Made by a program: the position numbers and the translations under genes
DNA from: Proteobacteria bacterium SG_bin9
GTDB taxonomy: Bacteria; Pseudomonadota; Alphaproteobacteria; Rhizobiales; Xanthobacteraceae
NCBI GenBank assembly: GCA_002083525.1
Contig: LWDM01000056.1
Span: 1 to 8,607 of the forward strand
Direction: 5' to 3'
DNA length: 8,607 nucleotides
In this document: positions 1 through 5,988 of the stretch, piece by piece
Layout of the letters: every line of letters begins with the position of its first letter
Numbering within the stretch: position 1 is the stretch's first letter
The notes under the pieces: model-generated
Told to the model about the DNA's origin: nothing
What the model saw: only the letters and a program-made list of their open reading frames with translations
Database searches by the model: none

Positions 1-860
1 GTGTGCAGCAGGAACTGCGCCGACTTGCCCATGGCGCCCATGAACAGCAGCAAACAGATCAAGGTCAGGGCATCGGCTTTCCAGCCGAAGAAGTTGACGG
101 TCTTGCCGGTGAGCCCTTGCGCCGCGCCGAAGATAGTGTCGAAGTCGGTCGAACCGACCAGCATGAACACCGCGAAGATGCCGAGCGCGAAGCCGAAGTC
201 GCCGACACGGTTGACCACGAACGCCTTGATCGCGGCGGCATTCGCCGACGGCTTCTGGAACCAGAAGCCGATCAGCAGGTAGCTCGCCAGGCCCACACCT
301 TCCCAGCCGAAGAACAGCTGCACCAGATTGTCGGCGGTCACCAGCATCAGCATGGCGAAGGTAAACAGCGACAGATACGCCATGAACCGCGGACGGTTCG
401 GGTCCTCGTGCATGTAGCCGATCGAATAGAGGTGTACGAGCGACGACACGGTGTTGACCACGACCAGCATCACCGCGGTCAGGGTGTCGACCCGCAGCAC
501 CCAGTTGATGTTGAGGTCGCCGGAGTTGATCCACGAGAACAGCACCACGCGGGCGTCGTGCTTGAGGAACCCGACATCGACCAGCACCACCCACGACAGC
601 GCCGCTGAAATCAGCAACAGCGCCGTGGTAACGATCTCGGCCGCCCGCGAGCCAGCAGCCGGCGGCTCGACCGGACCATGGTCGTCGTGACCGTGATCAT
701 CGTGGGCGTGAGAGGCATGAGCATGGGCGTCATGACCGTGATGGTCATGGCCGTGCTCCATCTCGTCGCCGCTCGGGTTGCGGGCGTGTGCGCCATAGAT
801 CGCGATCGCGCCCGCAATCAGCGCGCCGATCAGCGGCAGGAAGACAATTGCCTGGATCAT
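1..860 (-). CDS. nuoL: NADH-quinone oxidoreductase subunit L, N-terminal part (cut by window edge)
   Basis: NuoL is the distal antiporter-like, proton-translocating subunit of the complex I membrane arm. Reading down from the ATG at 860-858 (MIQAIVFLPLIGA) gives 286 open codons before the window ends, roughly 40% of a normal NuoL. The family core is plain: the SIGYMHEDPNRPRF loop at residues 146-159, FFGWEGVGLASYLLIGFW at 183-200 with the key transmembrane Glu187, Lys212 in the next helix region, and GAMGKSAQFLLH with Lys279. Between the first helix (about 3-23) and the second (about 75-95) lies a histidine-rich stretch, with 12 His among residues 36-61, that is longer than in E. coli NuoL. 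An in-frame GTG directly precedes the ATG; I prefer the ATG. The Shine-Dalgarno sequence is weak. The gene follows nuoK after the operon's only sizeable gap. Confidence 0.97.
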   Translation of the reverse strand, partial: MIQAIVFLPLIGALIAGAIAIYGAHARNPSGDEMEHGHDHHGHDAHAHASHAHDDHGHDDHGPVEPPAAGSRAAEIVTTALLLISAALSWVVLVDVGFLKHDARVVLFSWINSGDLNINWVLRVDTLTAVMLVVVNTVSSLVHLYSIGYMHEDPNRPRFMAYLSLFTFAMLMLVTADNLVQLFFGWEGVGLASYLLIGFWFQKPSANAAAIKAFVVNRVGDFGFALGIFAVFMLVGSTDFDTIFGAAQGLTGKTVNFFGWKADALTLICLLLFMGAMGKSAQFLLH

Positions 861-877
861 CACGCGTTTCTCATCTT

Positions 878-926
878 GCGCATGATCTGGTCCGAAAACC
901 GGAGCCCACTTTTCGGGATCATGCGC
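878..926. repeat. 49-bp intergenic palindromic repeat (REP-like) between nuoK and nuoL
   Basis: The outer arms gcgcatgatc (878-887) and gatcatgcgc (917-926) are perfect 10-bp inverted repeats. Inside them, ccgaaaa (892-898) and ttttcgg (910-916) form a second perfect 7-bp pair. A 4-nt bulge (888-891) lies on one side only, and an 11-nt loop occupies 899-909. Transcribed RNA would fold into a long bulged hairpin that begins one base after the nuoK stop and ends 17 nt before the nuoL ATG. From memory, near-identical palindromes built on gcatgatc and ccgaaaa/ttttcgg motifs are scattered through intergenic DNA of Bradyrhizobium and other rhizobial relatives. There is no U-tract, so a classical terminator is unlikely. 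An mRNA-stabilising or attenuating role is inference. Copy number cannot be seen from one window. Confidence 0.85.
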
Positions 927-927
927 C

Positions 928-1236
928 TTAGCCCTTCATCAGATTGATGTCTTCGACCGCGATCGAACCGCGGTTACGGAAATAGACGACGAGCACCGCA
1001 AGACCGATGGCCGCTTCGGCCGCCGCCACCGTCAGCACCAGCAGCGCAAACACCTGACCGACGATATCGTTGAGGTGCGTCGAGAACGCGACGAGGTTGA
1101 TGTTCACCGACAGCAAGATCAGTTCGATCGACATCAGGATGACGATCACGTTCTTCCGGTTCAGGAAGATGCCGAGAATCCCGAGCGTAAACAGGATCGC
1201 TCCGACGGAAAGGTAATGCCCGAGCCCGATGGTCAT
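928..1236 (-). CDS. nuoK: NADH-quinone oxidoreductase subunit K
   Basis: NuoK is a small membrane subunit (homologue of mitochondrial ND4L and of MrpC) that links the quinone-proximal half-channel to the antiporter-like subunits. The 102-aa length is normal. Three hydrophobic helices are visible at about 4-24, 29-50 and 58-86. The two membrane-buried glutamates needed for proton transfer are present: Glu38 in LMSIELILLSVN and Glu74 in TVAAAEAAIGLAV (equivalents of E. coli Glu36 and Glu72). The C-terminus DINLMKG is typical of alphaproteobacteria. Its ATG overlaps the nuoJ stop by 4 nt (ATGA), and a GGGAGG ribosome-binding site (1244-1249) lies inside the last codons of nuoJ with 7-nt spacing, so the two are very likely translationally coupled. 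Confidence 0.98.
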   Translation of the reverse strand: MTIGLGHYLSVGAILFTLGILGIFLNRKNVIVILMSIELILLSVNINLVAFSTHLNDIVGQVFALLVLTVAAAEAAIGLAVLVVYFRNRGSIAVEDINLMKG

Positions 1237-1868
1237 TCGGCCGCCTCCCGCGATGGCGGCTCGAGGCCCTGCCCGACCGCTACCTTCTTCACTTCCATCG
1301 CCATCGCCTTGGTGCGCGCATTCTGGACGTTGATGTCCTGACGCTTGACGTTCGGCTTGTGGCGCAAGGTCAACACGATCGCACCGATCATGGCGACCAG
1401 GAGCACGATGCCCGACAGCTGGAAGTAGTGGATGTACTTTGTATAGAGCACGAGGCCGAGCGCTTCGGTGTTGGTCACGTTGGTCGGGATCGGCGCGACG
1501 ACCGTCTTCACCAGCGCCGGATTAAGCACCCAGCCACCGGCGACCAGCAGCAGTTCGGCGAGGAAGATCGCGCCGATCAAGAGGCCAAACGGCAGGTACT
1601 CGATGAAGCCTTCGCGCAATTCGGCGAAGTCGACGTCGAGCATCATGATCACGAACAGGAACAGCACCGCGACCGCGCCGACGTAGACGACGACGAGGAT
1701 CATCGCCAGGAATTCGGCGCCCATCAGGATGAACAGGCCCGAGGCGTTGACGAAGGCGAGGATCAGGAACAGCACCGAGTGCACGGGATTGCGCGCGGCA
1801 ATCACCATCACCGCGGAAGCCACGCAGATGCCCGCGAACAGGTAGAAGAACAGGGCGGGAAGGATCAT
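1233..1868 (-). CDS. nuoJ: NADH-quinone oxidoreductase subunit J
   Basis: NuoJ (ND6 homologue) is a membrane subunit next to NuoH, K and A. Its third helix carries the pi-bulge implicated in coupling quinone reduction to proton pumping. The 211-aa protein has five hydrophobic helices at about 3-24, 29-49, 53-77, 92-113 and 150-168. Helix 3 holds the conserved Glu52 and the VVYVGAVAVLFLFVIMML segment with Tyr62 and Gly64. NTEALGLVLYTKY (133-145) is the family's signature before the last helix. The tail after about residue 169 is charged and ends in SREAAE. The start at 1868 is supported by TGAGGTGAGG just upstream, where the nuoI stop codon overlaps the ribosome-binding site. Nine nucleotides separate it from nuoI; it overlaps nuoK by 4 nt. 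Confidence 0.98.
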   Translation of the reverse strand: MILPALFFYLFAGICVASAVMVIAARNPVHSVLFLILAFVNASGLFILMGAEFLAMILVVVYVGAVAVLFLFVIMMLDVDFAELREGFIEYLPFGLLIGAIFLAELLLVAGGWVLNPALVKTVVAPIPTNVTNTEALGLVLYTKYIHYFQLSGIVLLVAMIGAIVLTLRHKPNVKRQDINVQNARTKAMAMEVKKVAVGQGLEPPSREAAE

Positions 1869-1877
1869 CCCCTCACC

Positions 1878-2366
1878 TCAACGATACGGCGCATCAAGCG
1901 CGATGCTCTTTGCGATTTCCCGCTCCCAGCGGTCACCGTTCGCAAGCAGCTTCGCCTTGTCGTAATAGAGCTCTTCGCGCGTCTCGGTCGCGAACTCGAA
2001 GTTCGGCCCCTCGACGATGGCATCGACCGGACAAGCCTCCTGGCACATGCCGCAATAGATGCACTTCACCATGTCGATGTCGTAGCGCACCGTGCGGCGC
2101 GTGCCGTCGTTACGGCGCGGACCGGCCTCGATGGTGATCGCCTGCGCGGGACAGATCGCCTCGCAGAGCTTGCAGGCGATGCAGCGCTCTTCGCCGTTCG
2201 GATAGCGGCGCAGCGCATGCTCGCCACGGAAGCGCGGCGAGATCGGGCCCTTCTCGAACGGATAGTTGAGCGTCGGCTTCGGCTTGAAGAAGTAGCGCAT
2301 CGCGAGGAAGAACGCGGACACGAACTCCGTCAGCAGCAGCGACTTGGCGAATGATGCTGTTGTCAT
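1878..2366 (-). CDS. nuoI: NADH-quinone oxidoreductase subunit I (two [4Fe-4S] clusters)
   Basis: NuoI (TYKY/NDUFS8 homologue) is the peripheral ferredoxin-like subunit that carries clusters N6a and N6b and passes electrons towards N2. Two classic motifs are present: CIACKLCEAICP with Cys62, 65, 68 and 72, and CIYCGMCQEACP with Cys102, 105, 108 and 112. The residues before Cys62 (FRGEHALRRYPNGEERC) match the family. The N-terminal stretch, residues 1-30, is the amphipathic anchor helix region. I chose the ATG at 2366, giving 162 aa, the normal alphaproteobacterial length. The open frame extends 10 codons further, but that would run into nuoH and has no ribosome-binding site, whereas GAGG (2372-2375) sits 5 nt before this ATG. 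Confidence 0.98.
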   Translation of the reverse strand: MTTASFAKSLLLTEFVSAFFLAMRYFFKPKPTLNYPFEKGPISPRFRGEHALRRYPNGEERCIACKLCEAICPAQAITIEAGPRRNDGTRRTVRYDIDMVKCIYCGMCQEACPVDAIVEGPNFEFATETREELYYDKAKLLANGDRWEREIAKSIALDAPYR

Positions 2367-2371
2367 GAGGA

Positions 2372-2375
2372 CCTC
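2372..2375 (-). promoter_or_regulatory. Ribosome-binding site of nuoI overlapping the nuoH stop codon
   Basis: On the minus strand the junction reads TGAGGTCCTCATG. The nuoH stop TGA supplies the first bases of GAGG, and the nuoI ATG follows 5 nt later. This fixes the nuoI start at 2366 against the longer frame that opens at 2396. The nuoI-nuoJ junction has the same arrangement (TGAGGTGAGGGG before the ATG at 1868). Confidence 0.75.
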
Positions 2376-3414
2376 ATTTCGGCGCGAGCCCCACAAAGTG
2401 CAGAACGCCTGCCACGATTACGACCATCGCCAGCGACAGCGGCAGGAACACTTTCCAGCCGAGGCGCATCAGTTGATCGTAGCGGTAGCGCGGCACGATG
2501 GCCTTCGCCATCGCGATCAGGAAGAAGAAGAACAGAACTTTCAGCGAGAACCAGATGATGCCCGGCACCCAGGTGAACGGCGCGTACGGGATCGGCGACA
2601 GCCAGCCGCCCATGAACAAGATGGTGGCGAGCGCGCACATGGTGACGATGGCGACGTACTCGCCGAGCATGAACAGCAGGTACGGCGTCGAGGCGTATTC
2701 GACCATGAAGCCGGCAACGAGTTCGGACTCCGCTTCGACGAGGTCGAACGGCGGTCGATTGGTTTCCGCCAGCGCCGAGACGTAGAAGATCACGAACATC
2801 GGGAACAGCGGCAGCCAGTACCAGCCGAGCGCGCCGTACTTGGTGTCCTGGGCGGCGACGAGCTGCGACAGGTTCAGCGTGCCGGCGCAAAGCAGCACGG
2901 TGATAATGACGAAGCCGATCGAGACTTCGTACGACACCATCTGCGCCGCCGAGCGGAGCGCGGCGAGGAACGGATACTTCGAGTTCGACGCCCAGCCGGC
3001 CATGATGATGCCGTAGATCGACAGCGACGAGATCGCGAAGATGTAAAGGACGCCGACGTTGATGTCGGCGATCACCCAGCCGAGGTTGACCGGCACAACA
3101 GCCCAGGCGGCAAGCGCGAGCACGCAGGTGACGAGCGGCGCCAGCAGGAACACGCCCTTGTTGGCGCCAGCCGGGATCACCGGCTCCTTCAGCACGAACT
3201 TCAGCAAGTCGGCGAACGACTGCAGCAGGCCCCACGGGCCCACCACGTTGGGGCCCCGGCGGATTTGCACCGCCGCCCAGATCTTGCGGTCTGCCAGCAG
3301 GATATAGGCGATCGCGATCAGCAGCACGACGAGGAGCAGCACGCTCTGGGCAAGCATAATGATCAGTGGCCAGAGGAAGCCGGTCCAGATCGGGCTTGCG
3401 AAGAATTCAGCCAT
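2374..3414 (-). CDS. nuoH: NADH-quinone oxidoreductase subunit H
   Basis: NuoH (ND1 homologue) anchors the peripheral arm to the membrane and forms much of the quinone-binding chamber and the first proton path. The 346-aa protein has about eight hydrophobic helices. Signature segments are present: RRGPNVVGPWGLLQSFAD (52-69), GWASNSKYPFLAALRSAAQ (140-158) ahead of the acidic SYEVS (161-165), and ALAETNRPPFDLVEAESELV (214-233), the highly conserved acidic loop lining the quinone cavity, followed by EY at 239-240. RYRYDQLMRLGWK (309-321) is the conserved C-terminal motif. The start at 3414 has GGAG (3422-3425) 7 nt upstream, inside the last codons of nuoG. Only 4 nt separate it from nuoG and 7 nt from nuoI. 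Confidence 0.98.
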   Translation of the reverse strand: MAEFFASPIWTGFLWPLIIMLAQSVLLLVVLLIAIAYILLADRKIWAAVQIRRGPNVVGPWGLLQSFADLLKFVLKEPVIPAGANKGVFLLAPLVTCVLALAAWAVVPVNLGWVIADINVGVLYIFAISSLSIYGIIMAGWASNSKYPFLAALRSAAQMVSYEVSIGFVIITVLLCAGTLNLSQLVAAQDTKYGALGWYWLPLFPMFVIFYVSALAETNRPPFDLVEAESELVAGFMVEYASTPYLLFMLGEYVAIVTMCALATILFMGGWLSPIPYAPFTWVPGIIWFSLKVLFFFFLIAMAKAIVPRYRYDQLMRLGWKVFLPLSLAMVVIVAGVLHFVGLAPK

Positions 3415-3418
3415 CGCC

Positions 3419-5488
3419 CTACTCCGCCGCGCTCAGGATCTGACCGGACGCCAGCCGCGAGCACTCGGCCATCACGGCCGACGCACGCGCAATCGGGTTG
3501 GTCAGGTAATAGTCGGAAACCGGCGACTTGAACGGCGCCTTCTCGATGCTACCGCCCTTTCCAGCCAGCGCATCGATCGCGCCTCCCGGTTCGATCTGAT
3601 CGATCCGCATCAAATGCGGCGTGGCCTTGAACATTTGCTGGCGAAGGGCTGCAAGCGAGTCGAACGGCAATGTCTTGCCGAGCGCTTCCGACAGCGCGCG
3701 GATGATCGCCCAGTCCTCGCGGGCGTCGCCCGGCGGGAAGCCCGCGCGGTTGCCCATCTGCACCCGGCCTTCGGTGTTGACGTAGATGCCGGACTTCTCG
3801 GTGTAGGCCGCGCCCGGCAAGATGACGTCGGCGCGATGCGCGCCCTTGTCGCCGTGCGTGCCGATGTAAACGACGAACGTGCCGTCGGCGACCTTCGCAT
3901 CATCGGCGCCGAGCGAGAACAGCACGTCGAGCGTGCCGAACGTGCCCATCTGCTCGGCGGTGAGCCCCTTGCCCGCCGGCGTGAAGCCGATGTCGAGTGC
4001 GCCGACGCGGGACGCCGTCGGCTGCACGACGCCGAAGCCGTTCCAGCCGTCCTTGGTCGCGCCGATATCCTTGGCGAGCTTCGCGGCCTGCGCCAGCACC
4101 GCCGCGCCGTCATGGCGCGAGGTCGCGCCCGAGCCGACCAGCACGATCGGATGCTTGGCGTTCTTGAGCACGTCGAGGAACGCGCCCTTGCCGCCGGCGA
4201 GTTCGCCCAGCGTGTCAGGGCCTGCGCCAAGATAATCGTAGGCGTAGGTGAGATCGGCCTTCTCGCCGATCACCGCGACCTTGAGCTGGCCGGTGCGCCA
4301 GCGCTTGCGGATGCGGGCGTTGAGGATCGCCGCTTCCTTGCGCGGATTGGCGCCGACGATCAGCAGCGCATCCGCCTGCTCGATGCCGACGATGGTCGGA
4401 TTGAAGATGTAACTGGCGCGGCCGAGCGCCGGGTCGAAGGCATGGCCACCTTCGACGGCAAGGTTGCTGGAGCCGAACTTCGCCAGCAGCTCCTTCAGCG
4501 CAAACATTTCCTCGACTGTGGCAAGGTCGCCGGCGATCGCGCCGATGCGCTTGCCGTCAAGACGGCCCGCTTTCGCAACGATGGCCCCGAATGCTTCGGG
4601 CCACGACGCCGGACGCAGCTTGCCGTTCTCGCGAATGTACGGGCGGTCGAGCCGCTGGGTGCGCAGGCCATCGACGATGTGGCGCGTCTTGTCTGAAATC
4701 CACTCCTCGTTCACCGCCTCGTTGACACGCGGCAGGATGCGCATCACCTCGCGGCCACGTGTATCGACGCGGATGGCCGAGCCGACGCCGTCCATGACGT
4801 CGACCGACTGCGTCTTGCCGAGCTCCCACGGGCGCGCGGCGAATGCATAAGGCTTCGAGGTCAGCGCACCGACCGGGCAGATATCGACGAGATTGCCTTG
4901 CATCTCAGAGGTGAGTGCACTCTCGAGATAGGTGGTGATCTCCATGTCCTCGCCGCGGCCGGTCGCGCCCATCTCGGCGACACCGCACACTTCCGTGGTG
5001 AAGCGCACGCAGCGGGTGCACTGGATGCAGCGGTTCATCGAGGTCTTGACCAGCGCACCGAGATACTTGTCCTCGACGGCGCGCTTGTTCTCGGCGAAGC
5101 GCGAGGTGTCGACGCCGTAGCCCATCGCCTGGTCTTGCAGGTCGCACTCGCCGCCCTGGTCGCAGATCGGGCAATCGAGCGGATGGTTGATGAGGAGGAA
5201 CTCCATCACGCCTTCCCGCGCCTTCTTTACCATCGGCGTGCGGGTGTTGACCTCGGGGGGCTCGCCGTTCGGGCCCGGGCGGCAATCGCGCACGCCCCAG
5301 GCGCAGCTTGCGACCGGCTTCGGCGATCCCTTCACCTCGACGAGGCACATGCGGCAGTTGCCGGCGATCGACAGGCGCTCGTGGTAGCAGAAGCGCGGGA
5401 TTTCAGCCCCCGCCGCTTCACACGCCTGGATCAGCGTGTACTCCGGCGGAACGTCGATTTCTTTGCCATCGATGATGAGTTTGGTCAT
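3419..5488 (-). CDS. nuoG: NADH-quinone oxidoreductase subunit G (75-kDa iron-sulfur subunit)
   Basis: NuoG is the largest peripheral-arm subunit and carries the electron chain from NuoF and NuoE towards NuoI. An N-terminal [2Fe-2S] ferredoxin domain has Cys34, 45, 48 and 62 (cluster N1b). His102, Cys106, 109 and 115 in NHPLDCPICDQGGEC bind N5. Cys154, 157, 160 and Cys204 (in DICPVGAL) bind N4. The region after about residue 220 is the molybdopterin-oxidoreductase-like fold, which is catalytically dead in complex I. No cysteines for the extra cluster N7 of E. coli and Thermus NuoG occur after residue 220. With 689 aa it matches mitochondrial NDUFS1 rather than the roughly 900-aa E. coli protein. 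The stop is TAG. Its ATG lies 3 nt after the stop of the preceding small membrane-protein gene; the ribosome-binding site there is weak (AGAAG). Confidence 0.98.
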   Translation of the reverse strand: MTKLIIDGKEIDVPPEYTLIQACEAAGAEIPRFCYHERLSIAGNCRMCLVEVKGSPKPVASCAWGVRDCRPGPNGEPPEVNTRTPMVKKAREGVMEFLLINHPLDCPICDQGGECDLQDQAMGYGVDTSRFAENKRAVEDKYLGALVKTSMNRCIQCTRCVRFTTEVCGVAEMGATGRGEDMEITTYLESALTSEMQGNLVDICPVGALTSKPYAFAARPWELGKTQSVDVMDGVGSAIRVDTRGREVMRILPRVNEAVNEEWISDKTRHIVDGLRTQRLDRPYIRENGKLRPASWPEAFGAIVAKAGRLDGKRIGAIAGDLATVEEMFALKELLAKFGSSNLAVEGGHAFDPALGRASYIFNPTIVGIEQADALLIVGANPRKEAAILNARIRKRWRTGQLKVAVIGEKADLTYAYDYLGAGPDTLGELAGGKGAFLDVLKNAKHPIVLVGSGATSRHDGAAVLAQAAKLAKDIGATKDGWNGFGVVQPTASRVGALDIGFTPAGKGLTAEQMGTFGTLDVLFSLGADDAKVADGTFVVYIGTHGDKGAHRADVILPGAAYTEKSGIYVNTEGRVQMGNRAGFPPGDAREDWAIIRALSEALGKTLPFDSLAALRQQMFKATPHLMRIDQIEPGGAIDALAGKGGSIEKAPFKSPVSDYYLTNPIARASAVMAECSRLASGQILSAAE

Positions 5489-5491
5489 GGC

Positions 5492-5983
5492 TTACGACTT
5501 CTTCAATTGGCAGCCGGGCGCGACGACGCCGGCCTGCTGCATCGATGTTCTGATCCAGCTCTGGGTGTTCGGGTTGTACGTGCCGAGGAAACGCGGATCG
5601 GATTTCGTCTTCTCGCAGAGAAACGGCAGATGGCGCTGCACATCGTAGTCGCAGGATGCGCGCCACTCCGGACGGCTCGCGAACACCGCCAGCGCTTCCT
5701 CGCAGGCATACAGGAAATAAGACACGAAGCTCTCGTAACGGGTTTGCTCGGACGGCGGGCTCGCCTTGATGCGCTCGTAGTCCGGCGCGGAGAACTCCGG
5801 ATTCTTGAACGCGAGCTCGGTGTAGCCGAGATAGATCTGCCGCGCCGTCGAAGCGCGGTTGCCGGAACGGATTTCGTTGATCTGGAACAAGATCGCGATG
5901 AAGCCGAGCAGAGCCACGGTCGCCTGCGCCATCTGCGCCAGCGTTCCGTACTTCTGCCACCACATCACCTCTGTCCCCGCCAT
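5492..5983 (-). CDS. Hypothetical single-helix membrane protein inserted between nuoF and nuoG
   Basis: I do not recognise this as a core complex I subunit. The frame opens at 5989 (165 aa, MPMAGTEV...). I prefer the ATG at 5983 (163 aa) because GGAG in the last nuoF codons lies 8 nt before it but only 2 nt before the 5989 ATG. A third ATG at 5965 is also possible. Numbering from 5989, residues 18-37 form one hydrophobic helix (ATVALLGFIAILFQ), followed by a basic stretch (RSGNRASTARQ), so the rest probably faces the cytoplasm. The remainder is helical and aromatic, with FVSYFLYACEEALAVF at 88-103, four cysteines (96, 113, 125, 160) and the ending PGCQLKKS. The layout resembles many uncharacterised one-helix bacterial proteins. 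A role in complex I assembly or regulation is only suggested by position. Confidence 0.85.
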   Translation of the reverse strand: MAGTEVMWWQKYGTLAQMAQATVALLGFIAILFQINEIRSGNRASTARQIYLGYTELAFKNPEFSAPDYERIKASPPSEQTRYESFVSYFLYACEEALAVFASRPEWRASCDYDVQRHLPFLCEKTKSDPRFLGTYNPNTQSWIRTSMQQAGVVAPGCQLKKS

Positions 5984-5988
5984 CGGCA

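Noticed and set aside
3..608. Plus-strand frame of 201 codons rich in His and Gln
   Set aside because: It is antisense to nuoL, which has clear family motifs.
878..926. Intrinsic terminator between nuoK and nuoL
   Set aside because: The hairpin is not followed by a U-tract on the transcribed strand and nuoL-M-N need to be expressed with the rest, so a repeat element is the better reading.
2367..2396. Ten-codon N-terminal extension of NuoI
   Set aside because: It would overlap the end of nuoH and lacks a ribosome-binding site. The MTTASFAKS start has GAGG 5 nt upstream and gives the usual length.
2363..3235. 290-codon minus-strand frame inside nuoH
   Set aside because: It is an out-of-frame reading of nuoH; the nuoH frame carries the conserved ETNRPPFDL loop and normal length.
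3225..3260. GC palindromes (gggcccacc, ggggcccc) looking like an operator or hairpin
   Set aside because: They lie inside nuoH codons for the invariant GPNVVGPWG region and are explained by Gly/Pro codons.
1359..3531. Two long plus-strand frames (1359-2354 and 2344-3531) rich in His, Asp, Glu and Gln
   Set aside because: They are antisense to nuoJ, nuoI and nuoH. Their charged composition is the expected mirror of hydrophobic codons in membrane proteins.
3359..4696. 445-codon open frame on the plus strand
   Set aside because: It is antisense to nuoG. It is rich in Arg, Ala and Asp with no motif, and is explained by third-position GC bias of the real gene.
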